From Arachis hypogaea (lineage: Eukaryota > Streptophyta > Magnoliopsida > Fabales > Fabaceae), in assembly GCF_003086295.3 (NCBI RefSeq), contig NC_092047.1:116786449-116850448 (forward strand): a stretch of 64,000 bases of DNA, given 5' to 3'. Position numbers and translations under genes: made by a program. The notes beneath the pieces are model-generated. The model did no database searches, was not told the DNA's origin, and worked only from the letters and a program-made list of their open reading frames with translations. Positions 21,131 to 31,190 of the stretch are shown in pieces. The stretch's first letter is position 1. Each line of letters begins with the position of its first letter.

Positions 21131-22753
21131 ATGCAGAAACAACACTCACTGATGGCGCCATTTTTTATTCTACTTTCAACTCTTGTCACCTTTCTTATTC
21201 TTCAACCAGTTTCTTCATACGAGGCTAAACCATCATCATCTCCCCTTCAAAATTTCCTCCAATGCCTTTCAAACCATTCAAATTCTGCACTCAACAATAT
21301 CTACACTCCAAACAGCAACAACGCATTCTTAACCATCTTGAATACTCACACACACAACCACAGATTCACTGCAGCAACTGCACCAAAACCTCTCGCCATT
21401 TTAGTAGCACGTGACGAGTCTCACGTCCAAGGCACAATCCTATGCGCCAAGCTTCATGGCATTCAGATCAGAATCCGAAGCGGTGGCCACGACACCGAAG
21501 GCCTTTCCTATGTCTCCGACGTGCCCTTTCTTATTCTTGACATGTTCGCGTTTGATTCAGTTCTTGTGGACATTGGTACCCAAACTGCATGGGTTCAATC
21601 CGGTGCAACCCTTGGTGCAGTTTACTATAACATTGCCAAACACAGCAATCTTCATGGTTTCCCTGCCGGTGTGTGCCCCACCGTCGGAGCCGGTGGACAT
21701 TTCAGTGGTGGCGGCTACGGAAACTTGATGCGGAAACATGGCCTATCTGTCGATAACATCATCGATGCAAAGCTTGTTGATGTCAATGGTAGAATCCTTG
21801 ACAGAAAATCAATGGGGGAGGATCTGTTTTGGGCTATAAGAGGAGGCGGCGGCGGCAGTTTCGGCGTTATCCTCTCTTGGCAGATCAGGTTGGTTCCTGT
21901 GACTCCGAAAGTCACTGTCTTCAGAGTGAAAAGGGATATACAAAACGGTGCAACGGATGTTGTTTACAAATGGCAAGTGATTTCATCAAAGCTTCATGAA
22001 GATCTATTCGTAAGAGCAATGTTTGAGGTTGTGAACAGAACAAATTCAAAGACTGTTGAGGTTACATTCGTTGGCATGTTCTTGGGACAAACTGAACCAC
22101 TAATCCGTTTGTTGAATCAGAGTTTCCCTGAATTGGGTTTGGTCCAAAGTGATTGCAATGAAATGCCATGGATCAATTCAACTCTTTATTGGTTTAATTC
22201 TCCAATTGGAACCCCAATTGAAGCTTTGGTGAATGCTCCAAGAGGGCCTGCACCAGGCTACTTCAAAACAATGTCTGATTATGTGAAGCAGCCAATTCCA
22301 AAGGAATCTTTGGAATCTATATGGAATCTCATGATAAAAGTTGAGCATGTGAAGATGGAATGGAATCCCTATGGTGGGAAAATGTATGAGATTCCACCAA
22401 CACAAACACCATTTCCTCACAGATCAGGGAACTTGTTCTTGATTGAGTACTTGACATCTTGGGCTGAAGACGGGATTGACGCAACTAATGTTTACTTGAA
22501 CATTTCAAGATCTTTCTATGAATATATGACACCGTATGTTTCGCATTCTCCAAGGGAGGCATTTCTTAATTATAGGGATCTTAATATTGGTGCCAATAAT
22601 CCGAGTAATGTGACAAGAATGGACATTGCTCAAATTTATGGAAGAAAATATTTTCGAGATAATTTGGAAAGATTAGTCTACGTTAAATCCAAGGTTGATC
22701 CTGATAACTTCTTCAGACATGAACAGAGTATACCACCGCTACTGCTCCATTGA
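21131..22753 (+). CDS. Berberine bridge enzyme-like FAD oxidase, gene 1
   Basis: A single-exon gene of 540 codons, the usual length for plant BBE-like proteins (FAD_binding_4 plus C-terminal BBE domain). A hydrophobic leader (residues 9-29) followed by VSSY predicts secretion. Residues expected to bind FAD bicovalently are present: His120 in RSGGHD and Cys182 in GVCPTV. The gatekeeper position three residues after Cys is Val185, typical of O2-reactive oxidases. Lys408 and Glu410 precede NPYGG, and Tyr481 lies in NYRD. The end has the family signature VDPDNFFRHEQSIPP. Odd point: GGHDTEG has Thr122 where most members have a catalytic Tyr. It is clearly more diverged from genes 2-4 than they are from each other. 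Met8 (21152) may be the true start. Substrate unknown; oligosaccharides or monolignols are known for the family. Confidence 0.95.
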   Translation: MQKQHSLMAPFFILLSTLVTFLILQPVSSYEAKPSSSPLQNFLQCLSNHSNSALNNIYTPNSNNAFLTILNTHTHNHRFTAATAPKPLAILVARDESHVQGTILCAKLHGIQIRIRSGGHDTEGLSYVSDVPFLILDMFAFDSVLVDIGTQTAWVQSGATLGAVYYNIAKHSNLHGFPAGVCPTVGAGGHFSGGGYGNLMRKHGLSVDNIIDAKLVDVNGRILDRKSMGEDLFWAIRGGGGGSFGVILSWQIRLVPVTPKVTVFRVKRDIQNGATDVVYKWQVISSKLHEDLFVRAMFEVVNRTNSKTVEVTFVGMFLGQTEPLIRLLNQSFPELGLVQSDCNEMPWINSTLYWFNSPIGTPIEALVNAPRGPAPGYFKTMSDYVKQPIPKESLESIWNLMIKVEHVKMEWNPYGGKMYEIPPTQTPFPHRSGNLFLIEYLTSWAEDGIDATNVYLNISRSFYEYMTPYVSHSPREAFLNYRDLNIGANNPSNVTRMDIAQIYGRKYFRDNLERLVYVKSKVDPDNFFRHEQSIPPLLLH

Positions 22754-25700
22754 TCAACAGGGCCTGCCTCAAGTCATTTGCTTTTCTAGCCATGGATATA
22801 AAAATTTTTTCCATCATGGTCTTTCTCGAAAAAAGTAGAAATATATTAGAATATATTTATAAAAATTTTGATTATTATGATGTGAAAATTTGATTATTGT
22901 GTTGATCAATTATTTCAATATAACATACACAAAACACATAAAATAAAAATAAATATACAGTGCTCATCTATTATATCTATTATTCTATTATATATTACTA
23001 ATTTTACAATCACAATTTGCCACATATCACTCTCTCATTGTAATTAAAATCAAATCTTTCCCTCAAAAATTAAGAACTCTCCCCTCTTCTCTCTTTCTTT
23101 TTCTATTTTTCTTATTCCTTCACTTACTCTATCTCCCTTATATATCATTATCAATGACTAATTACAAATTTGACAATCAAAATATACATGACATTCTTTA
23201 ATTGCATTCAAATTAAATTAAATTAAAATTAAAATATAGCTATATTATATATTATATTTATATATTACTAACTAATTTAATAACTAAAATGTGTCACGTG
23301 ACACTCTCTTATTAAAATTTAGAGAAAATATTTTTCTCAAAAATTAGTAAACATTCTTCTTATATTCTCTTATCTACCTCCCGTTTTTTTTTTCTATTTC
23401 TCTCTCTCCTTCTCATTCTATATATATAATTTATAATTCATATTTTATATTAGTAATTTGATAAATCAAAATGTGTTACCAGATATTTTTCATTATAATT
23501 AAAATAAATTTTTTTAACTTCTAAAATTAACAAACTCCATCTCTTATTTTTCTTCTTTATCTTTCTCTCTCTTTTCTTTTATTCTCTGTTTTTTTTCTAC
23601 CTTTCTGTTCTACAAAAAAATAAAATTAATAATATAATATAATTTAAATAAAAAATATTATTATATGCATATTATTTTATTTTATTTTAAAATTTTATGG
23701 CTTATCTTATTAATCTATATTTTTACTTCTTTTTCTTCAAATAATTATTATATATAATTTAGAGAAAATACTAATGTTGTGATTAAAAGTTAGAATCAAG
23801 ATTCAATTGTTTTAAAACAAAAATAATTTTGAGTTAATTTTATAACTATTAATATAATTTTTTTATACTAATATCTAATTAGATTTTTATATATATAAAA
23901 AATATTATTTTTAAATAACAAGCATAAAAATTAATGATTTTTATTTGTGCAATAAATTTAATACCTAATCAAATATAAAAGTATACACGTTAAATTCTTT
24001 GAAATTTTAGATAATGAATATTAAAATTAATTATTAGTAAAAAAATTAAACTCTTTCATATGAAAATAATAAATAAAAAACTTATTATTTAATTTTATTT
24101 TTATTTATAGAGACACTGGTCTTCTTAGTCAACGGAGACTACTTTTGTCTCTTACGACCATTTTATAAATGTAATTTAATGCTATAAATTTTATGTCATA
24201 ATCTATAATATCAGGATCCACGTAATTTTAAAACATTTATATTTCCGTAATAGTTTTACGGGTAAAAATATTAATTATATAAGATTTTGAAGCTTTTTTC
24301 AATTCATTTAAGGCATTTAATAGTTTAGACAAGAAAAATGTTATATAGTGATTGTTTGGAATTTTGGATTGTCAAAAGACGCTAATTAATGATACTTTCT
24401 GAAATTCACAGAAAGATTTGTATAATAATTACTTCCTAAAAACTTGTCCCAAAAAAGCAATTAAAAACTGTATATCTAGTATTTATATTATTTTTTAGAA
24501 AAAAATCTAAATTTATCTTATTTAATATTTATTATTTCTAATAATAATTAATAAATATTAAATAAAATAAATTTTAATTATTTTAATTAATTTTTTTATT
24601 ATGAAATATTTCTACCAAATTAATGGGAACCGCTCTCTTCTCACAGAACTCTCTGACCTTTACATTATTGTGTGGTTGAAGTTGAACGTTTCACTTTTTT
24701 TAATTTTATTTTAGAATAAAAGAAAAACAGGTTCTAATTTTTTATGGCAGATAAATAATTTTTTAATTAATTAAAAATATAAAAATGTACCTTATTTTCG
24801 AAACATGAAATATTTAAATTTTTTTTAAAATATTAATTTGTCTTTATCTATTTTGAATGTAAAAACTTAAATATCTCGTATTTAAAAAATTGAACACAAT
24901 TTTATATTTTTAATTAATTAAAAATTTATGTATTTTTAAATTAAAAAATTATAAATTTATTTATTATTTTTTATTTTATTGAGTCAATATTTATTATGGT
25001 TAAAATAAAAAGAACGGTCAAAACTTTTGGTATTTTGACTATTTTCTATTTTTACTGTAAATTTTTTTAAAAAAATAAATATACTTTTATATAGTAACAA
25101 TTATAACAAGAAATCGAATGGCTTTTTATTATTTTTTGTACTAAAGATAGATTTTTCATTGTAAACTATATAGACCGATAAACAATGACTTATATATTGA
25201 TTTAGATAGACGAGGACGAAATGCAAGATAATTGTTTAAAGTAACTATTGATATACACTTAAGAAGAAGAAAATAAACATATGGAGTATTGTTTCTTGTT
25301 TACTTTAATTTGACGGTGAAAATTTAGATGTAGTTAATTTTATATAAAATTAATAATTAAAAATTATTAGATAAAAATTTAGTCAAATTAATTAAATTAT
25401 TTAATGGTTCTCAATTATCAATTTTACATAAAATTAATTATACTTAATTTTTTTTATCTAATTTAAAACATGAATTTAATGTATATATAAAACCACGCCA
25501 AGACCAAATTTAATGGAATTGAGAGAAACTTTGATGACATAGAAGACGATTATTTAATTTTCAAGATATTTCATTCCTTACATAGCTATTACTATTTTTA
25601 TTAAAAATGACGATTATAAATTAAAACTTTTCATTAAAAATATAAAAAGTAAGTTTTAAATACATTTATTATATATTTGTTTAAAATAAATTAAAACTTT

Positions 25701-26690
25701 TCATTAATAATAATAATTTTAATATGTGCCTTTTAAGTTTTAATATACATGTTAATTATACTCATATTATATTAGGTCATTTTACATAAACAAATTTATT
25801 TGAGGATCAAAATTACACCAATAAATTTATATAAATCAAAACAATTAAATTCGATTTATATATTTTTAATGTGGATTTAATTTACACTATAATAAAAACA
25901 CACGGTAAATTAAACCAATTTGATTTGATTTACTACTTATACAGATTAAATTATTGACATTTTTTATTTTTAAATTATATATTTTAAAGTTAACATTATT
26001 ATCCCTTATTTGGTTTTAAATAAAATATAAAAAAATCAAAACGAATAAGAATAAAAATTCAATTTTTGTGTTTTAGTTTAAATTCTAAAATTTTTTTATT
26101 TTTATAAACTTAGGAATTTAAAATAAAATAATAACAAATTTTTAAAAATTTATTAAAAATTATTTTTTGACTCATTAATATCTAAAAAATAATTATTAGG
26201 ATTTTTTATATTGAAAAAAATTAATATAAATTAAAATTTAACTTTTTAAGACGGCATAAGAGTTGAAATTTAAAATTTTTTAGAGTAAAAAATAAAAAAT
26301 AATTATATAATATAAAATAATTAACTATATTTGTATAATATGTAATTTAAGAAATAATTAAAATATTATATCAATTAAATTTAGAGGTGAAGCCTCATAT
26401 AAGGAAAGAGGACAATAGTCCTTCCTAATAAATCTCAATTTTCTCTTATTAATTAGATAAAAAATGTAATTTAGTCTTTTCTATATTATAAAATTAAATT
26501 TTGTTCTTTTTTAAAGTTTATTTTAGTTTAGCCCCTGATTAAATTATTATTTAATTTGTGAAATTAAAATAAGTATGAAATTTATTACTTTAATGACATT
26601 TCTAACTCAAATTTAAATTCTTTAGAGCATAAATTTAATAGTTGTTTATTATCCTTTTTGTACAAAAAGATAGATTTTTTATGAGAGTTT
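22754..26690. other. Shared AT-rich spacer of the duplication
   Basis: This stretch has no gene. It aligns collinearly with the inter-insertion parts of copy 2 (37854-40162, 44131-44382 and 48510-49520), for example TTCCTTCACTTACTCTATCT at 23115 and near 37911. 25840-25950 keeps eroded TCGATTTA words. Pyrimidine-rich tracts of CTCTTTTTC type recur at 23080-23130, 23390-23420 and 23540-23600. Confidence 0.75.
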
Positions 26691-26692
26691 AT

Positions 26693-26883
26693 TAGGTAGA
26701 CAATGATTTTTGTGAATAATATAAACAATAGATTCTAAAATTAGCCTAATAAAATAAAAATATACTATACTTTTAAATTATTCACCTAAATATTAATATT
26801 AGAATAACTATCTACACACCTAATAAATTAAACATTCAATATATTCATTATTCACATTATTTAATATTTTTATTGTCTACCTA
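26693..26883. mobile_element. MITE with TAGGTAGACAAT terminal repeats
   Basis: TAGGTAGACAAT at 26693-26704 is mirrored by ATTGTCTACCTA at 26872-26883. The corresponding place in copy 2 (near 49530-49545) lacks the insert. Comparison with that empty site suggests slightly wider ends, with a T-rich 9-base flank ending TTTTTTAT on both sides (8 of 9). Size and flank length remind me of the peanut AhMITE1 class, but I cannot verify this. Confidence 0.72.
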
Positions 26884-27810
26884 TTTTTTTTTTTTTATTA
26901 TAAACTTTATAGTCCAATAAACAATCACTTGTATATTGACTTAGATAAGGACAAAACGCAAGAAAATAGTTTAAAGTAACTATTAAAATAGCTTAAGAAG
27001 AAGAAACATATGGAGTATCTGTGTTTCTTATTTCCTTTGAAACACGAATTTAATGTATATATAAAACCAGACGAATACCAAATTTAATGGAATTGAAAGA
27101 AACTTTGACGACGTAGAGAACGATTATGAGCAATTGTGGACAAACCTACAACCCGATAGACGAAAATGTTTGATAAAAAAAATTAGTCAAAAATAATAAG
27201 AATTTATTTCATTTAATATTAATTAATTATTATAATAATTAATAAAATAATTTTTTTAATATTAATTATAATCTTAAAAAATTCTAATAAAATATTTTTA
27301 GAATATTATTTTTTATATTTATCAGAAGTAAATTAATTTGTAATTAAAATTTACATTGAAATGTATAGATAAATGAAATCGGCCACTTTAGGTATAAAGT
27401 ATTATTTAAATAAAAAATTAATAAAAATTTGCTACGTGTATAATTATTTTGAGAGAATAATTATAAATAATATAAAATTTAAATTGAATTAGGAATAAGC
27501 ATTAAAATAATAAATATCATATTTAATTTTAAATTTTAGGATTTGACTAATATATATCCTGAATATAGATGTTAATGTTACAAATTAAAAAAATATTTAT
27601 GATTATTTTTAAGTTTTTATAACATTTATTTTTTTAATTTACTTTCCAAACACTAATAGAAATAATATAAACTATGTTATATAAATATTTAATTATATAT
27701 TATCATATTAAAAAAATTAATTTTTAAATTTACTATTTGAAATGTCATTGAATAGATAAATTTAGTTGAATAACTTATAAACTTTACATATTTAAAATAT
27801 TAAAATTAAA

Positions 27811-28007
27811 CTCTTTTATCTGTTGGATCCAAGACCAACTGATTTTTGTAATAAATTTAATTTTTCAAGCTATCCATTCGTTATGTATTCCTATTGTATA
27901 TATGAGTCAAATGACATACATAATGCATGAAAGACTTTTTCGATGACTAATTGACCAACAAAGAATCTGGACAATTAACTACAATAACACTAATCAATCA
28001 TTAAAAT
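27811..28007 (+). promoter_or_regulatory. Conserved 5' block with W-box, gene 2 copy (displaced)
   Basis: The block runs from TTTTATCTGTTGGATCC to the CACTAATCAATCATTA region and recurs upstream of genes 3 and 4. It includes GAGTCAAA (27904-27911, a W-box core on the minus strand) and TTGACC (27951-27956, a W-box). WRKY factors bind TTGAC[C/T], and BBE-like genes are often elicitor-responsive, so a defence role is a reasonable inference. Here the W-box is 1567 bases from the ATG because a Pack-MULE lies in between. In gene 3 it is 203 bases away. Confidence 0.6.
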
Positions 28008-28055
28008 TATTTACTAATGTATTTTAATATATATTTTATATTAATAATAATTTTA

Positions 28056-29405
28056 GGTGTTTGTTACGGTACCACAATAAATTCATACGTATTGATACAT
28101 TTAAAATATGGACAAATAATAATAATCCACATGGAATTTATTTTCCACATCAACATTTAGTTTTTATTTTTTTAAATATATATTATATCACCACTTTTAC
28201 TAATACACCTATTTAATTAAATTTATTTAATTTTATAAAAAATCTTAAACATCCTTCTTTTATTTGATTAGACAAAAATATCCTTTTAAATTATCGAAAT
28301 GTTAGAATTCAATTAATCCTAATTTTATAATTTCAAATAATTTAAATAATAAAACAAAAACATATTAAAAAAACAAAAAATCAAAATTTCTTCATCTTCT
28401 CCAATTTCTCTAATGATTCGTGCCCCCTCTAAGCAAAACATATCAAAGAAACAAAAAATCGATCGTTCTTCATCTTCTCCAATTACCCTTCTGAAGCAAA
28501 GCAGTAAAAGTCTAAAAGTCTCAAACCAAAATCCTAATTTATTTGCCGCCGCCCATTGTCGAAGAACACTTGCCGGGCAAACAAGTGTACCAGCAGCTGG
28601 CCGTTTCCTAGGTTCTGCAATAGGTTTTACATTCTTTATTTTCAAGCTTTTCCACATCAACAGTAACACGATCATCTTCATCATCCAAATTCAAAGCTTC
28701 AGTTTTATGATTGAATGCATCGTCTGTTTTAGATTTTGAGAGCAGTAACCTCTGCATTAGGATGAGGGCAATCATTGAAACTGTCTTGCCAAGGCCCTGT
28801 TAGAACAAGGGTTTGGTGTTCAATTAAAAGCAATAAGATGTAAAACATCGGGGGCCATTGACTAGATACATAAAAGATGACATGATCATCAGCCAAAATA
28901 CCCCAAGGCAATGCAAACTTCTGGCTAGGGTTTTGGTTTAGGATTTTCTATGCTTTGTTTTAGAGGGGTAATTAGAGAAGATGAAGAATGATTGATTTTT
29001 TGTTTCTTTGATATGTTTTGCTTAGAGGGGACACGAATTATTAGAGAAATTGGAGAAGATGAAGAAATTTTGATTTTTTGTTTTTTTAATATGTTTTTGT
29101 TTTGTTGTTTAAATTATTTGAAACTATAAAATTATGATTAATTGAATTCTAAAATTTCGTTAATTTAAAAGGATATTTTTGACTAATAAAAAAATAATGT
29201 TTAAGACTTTTTATAAAATTAAATAAAAAATATTTTTTATTTTTATTTAATTAAAAGGGTATATTAACAAAAGTAGTGATATAATATATATTTAAAAAAA
29301 TAAAAATTAAATATTGATGTGGAAAATAAATTCCACGTGAATTATTATTATTTGTCCATATTTTAAACGTATCTATGAATTTATGGTCAGAGAGTAGCAA
29401 ACACC
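28056..29405. mobile_element. Pack-MULE between the 5' block and gene 2
   Basis: The termini are inverted copies over roughly 400 bases: GGTGTTTGTTAC at 28056, and the complement of GGTGTTTGCTAC ending at 29405, continuing through ATAAATTCAT and ATATGGACAAATAATAATAA. Identical 9-mers ATAATTTTA flank it (28047-28055 and 29406-29414), the MULE hallmark. Gene 3's promoter at the homologous place has no insert. The interior holds part of a cellular SNF2-type gene and no transposase, which defines a Pack-MULE. Confidence 0.92.
28545..28925 (-). pseudogene. Captured SNF2/helicase-like gene fragment inside the Pack-MULE
   Basis: On the minus strand a first piece encodes GILADD (about 28905-28888). 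An intron-like gap then ends with TCTAACAG. A second piece from 28796 reads GLGKTVSMIALILMQR, the Walker A helicase motif I of SNF2 ATPases, then an acidic linker. After a frame change comes RPAAGTLVCPASVLRQWA (about 28620-28560). This order is that of plant SNF2 proteins of the RING-finger helicase-like class (CHR27/28-like). Retention of the intron shows capture of genomic DNA rather than cDNA. The fragment is frameshifted and cannot encode an ATPase. Confidence 0.8.
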
Positions 29406-29450
29406 ATAATTTTAATATACCCTTAACATTTTTAAATTTATTTTGTGTGT

Positions 29451-29458
29451 TATATATA
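29451..29458 (+). promoter_or_regulatory. TATA box of gene 2
   Basis: TATATATA lies 67 bases before the ATG at 29518. The TATA and leader are shared with gene 3 (52368-52376), so the core promoter survived the Pack-MULE insertion, which ends 46 bases upstream. Confidence 0.65.
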
Positions 29459-29476
29459 CTGAATGCAACGCTAACA

Positions 29477-29512
29477 ATGAAGCAAGTAACAAACACCACT
29501 TTCATTTCATAA
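29477..29512 (+). CDS. Possible upstream ORF of gene 2 (11 codons)
   Basis: An ATG at 29477 opens 11 codons ending TAA five bases before the gene 2 ATG. Gene 3 has the same frame at 52395-52430 with one changed codon. A smaller ATG-Gln-Arg-stop precedes both (29463 and 52381). Whether they are in the mRNA depends on the start site: the 29477 ATG is only about 26 bases from the TATA box. Gene 4 keeps the tiny one and lacks the 11-codon frame. Confidence 0.3.
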   Translation: MKQVTNTTFIS

Positions 29513-29517
29513 CAACA

Positions 29518-31131
29518 ATGGTGACATCATCATCATCCTTGTCGTTTCTTCTCCTTTCAACTCTGCTAGCACCCACCATTGTTCTTCTTCTTCAATCTTC
29601 CGTTTTACATGCAAACTCAGATGCTTACTTTCACACTTGCCTCTCAAACAAGAGATGGAAAAATCCATCAGCTCCTGTTAGCGTGACCGGAGCGCTATAC
29701 ACCAGAGACAACTCATCCTTTTCCGACATCCTCAGCCTCCACACCCGCAACAAGAGGTTCAACAGACCATACACGCCCAAACCCATCGCCATCATAACCC
29801 CTTTTCACGAATCGCACATTCAGGCGGCGGTTGTATGCTCCAAAGCCAGCAACTTTCAGCTCAGAATCCGAAGCGGCGGCCATGACTACGAAGGCTACTC
29901 CTACGTATCAGATGTTCCCTTCGTTCTTCTCGACATGTACACTTTTAAATCCATTCACGTCAACATTCAAAATGCCACCGCTTTGGTTGAAGCCGGCGCA
30001 TCACTTGGCCAGCTTTATTACAAAGTCGCGCAGAACAGCAACGTTCACGGCGTTCCTGGCGGAATCTGTCCGTCCGTCGGCACCGGCGGCCACTTCGGCG
30101 GCGGTGGCTATGGCATCCTCATGAGAAAATACGGCCTCGCCGTAGACAATATAATTGATGCAAAAATCGTGGATGTAAATGGTAATATCCTTGACAGAAA
30201 ATCAATGGGGGAGGATCTGTTCTGGGCCATAAGAGGAGGTGGAGGTGCCAGTTTCGGTGTGATTGTCTCGTGGACGATGAAGCTGGTGGAAGTTCCTCCT
30301 GTGGTGACGGTGTTCAGGTTGAACAGGACCTTGGAACAAGGCGGCTCGGATCTTGTTTACAAGTGGCAACATGTTGCACCGAAGCTCCACAGGGATATTT
30401 TCATCAGACTCCAGATCGAGGTGCGTCAAAAGACGGTTCGAGTTTCCTTCGTCTGCGAGTTCCTGGGACGAGTCGATAGACTTCTGAGTTTGATGAAAAA
30501 AAGTTTTCCAGAACTGGGATTAACCAAAAGTGATTGCTTTGAATTGCCTTGGGTCAACAGCACTCTTTTCTTTGCAGAATATCCAATCGGAACAGTAGCA
30601 GAAGCGTTGCTATACGAATCATCAAGACCTGCTGACTCCTATTTTAAGGCCAAATCAGATTATGTGCAGAAAGTTATTTCAAAAGAGGGTTTGCAATCTG
30701 TATGGAAAAAGTTCATCGAGAGTGAGGTAATGATCATGGAATGGAACCCCTATGGTGGAAGAATGTGGGACATTCCAGCTTCGGCTACTCCGTTTCCTCA
30801 TAGATCAGGGAACTTGTTCCAGATTCAGTACATGTTAACTTGGTATCAAGATGGAGAGGATGCCATTAATCATAACTTGAATATTTTAAGGTCCATGTAT
30901 AAGATTATGACTCCTTTTGTTTCGAAATCGCCAAGACAGGCTTACCTTAACTACAGGGACAGAGATATTGGAGCCAATCCAAGCAATGGAACAACCAATG
31001 TTGACGCCGCTCGAATTTATGGAGCCAAGTTTTTTAGAGAGAATTTTGATAAACTGGTGCAGGTCAAAACCAAAGTTGACCCTGAGAACTTCTTTAGATA
31101 TGAACAGAGTATACCACCTCACAAATATTAA
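29518..31131 (+). CDS. Berberine bridge enzyme-like FAD oxidase, gene 2
   Basis: An intronless gene of 537 codons from ATG 29518. The frame is open further upstream but has no ATG there, and the start matches gene 3. A secretory leader spans about residues 8-32 (ends ..VLHANS). FAD ligands are His122 (GGHDYEG, with Tyr124 in the catalytic-Tyr position) and Cys184 (GGICPSV). The gatekeeper is Val187. Ile406 and Glu408 precede NPYGG, and Tyr479 is in NYRD. It ends VDPENFFRYEQSIPPHKY. It differs from gene 3 at only about 15 residues plus one serine. One change is striking: Ile200 in GYGILMRKYG, where gene 3, gene 1 and gene 4 all have Asn. Upstream control is altered by the Pack-MULE. Downstream, its 3' UTR is cut after about 22 bases by the duplication junction. 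Confidence 0.95.
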   Translation: MVTSSSSLSFLLLSTLLAPTIVLLLQSSVLHANSDAYFHTCLSNKRWKNPSAPVSVTGALYTRDNSSFSDILSLHTRNKRFNRPYTPKPIAIITPFHESHIQAAVVCSKASNFQLRIRSGGHDYEGYSYVSDVPFVLLDMYTFKSIHVNIQNATALVEAGASLGQLYYKVAQNSNVHGVPGGICPSVGTGGHFGGGGYGILMRKYGLAVDNIIDAKIVDVNGNILDRKSMGEDLFWAIRGGGGASFGVIVSWTMKLVEVPPVVTVFRLNRTLEQGGSDLVYKWQHVAPKLHRDIFIRLQIEVRQKTVRVSFVCEFLGRVDRLLSLMKKSFPELGLTKSDCFELPWVNSTLFFAEYPIGTVAEALLYESSRPADSYFKAKSDYVQKVISKEGLQSVWKKFIESEVMIMEWNPYGGRMWDIPASATPFPHRSGNLFQIQYMLTWYQDGEDAINHNLNILRSMYKIMTPFVSKSPRQAYLNYRDRDIGANPSNGTTNVDAARIYGAKFFRENFDKLVQVKTKVDPENFFRYEQSIPPHKY

Positions 31132-31159
31132 CTAAATTTGAATTGATATTTTACCACCT

Positions 31160-31190
31160 CAGAGTATACCACCGCTGCTCCATTGATCAA
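31160..31190 (+). pseudogene. Orphan 3' tail of a gene-1-type BBE-like gene
   Basis: Just 28 bases after the gene 2 stop the sequence becomes a near copy of the end of gene 1 (22725-22753), coding ..SIPPLLH-stop, and continues with gene 1's 3' flank (CAACAGGGCCTG..). Only the last codons are present, so it marks the duplication junction, not a gene. Confidence 0.88.

Larger units (their letters stand above)
22725..31154 (+). repeat. Segmental duplication, copy 1 (contains gene 2)
   Basis: This segment is matched in order by 31160-54073: a gene-1-type 3' end, a shared AT-rich spacer, the W-box block and a gene-2/3-type gene. Its 8.43 kb includes a MITE (26693-26883) and a Pack-MULE (28056-29405) that the other copy lacks. 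Without them about 6.87 kb remains. It holds the empty sites for the insertions of copy 2: 23037/23038 (Helitron-like), 25468-25470 (CACTA 1), about 25700 (CACTA 2) and 27045-27053 (MULE). Confidence 0.9.

Noticed and set aside
29443..29517. Longer gene 2 start at 29443
   Set aside because: It would begin at TTG and overlap the TATA box. The ATG at 29518 matches gene 3 and begins the signal peptide.
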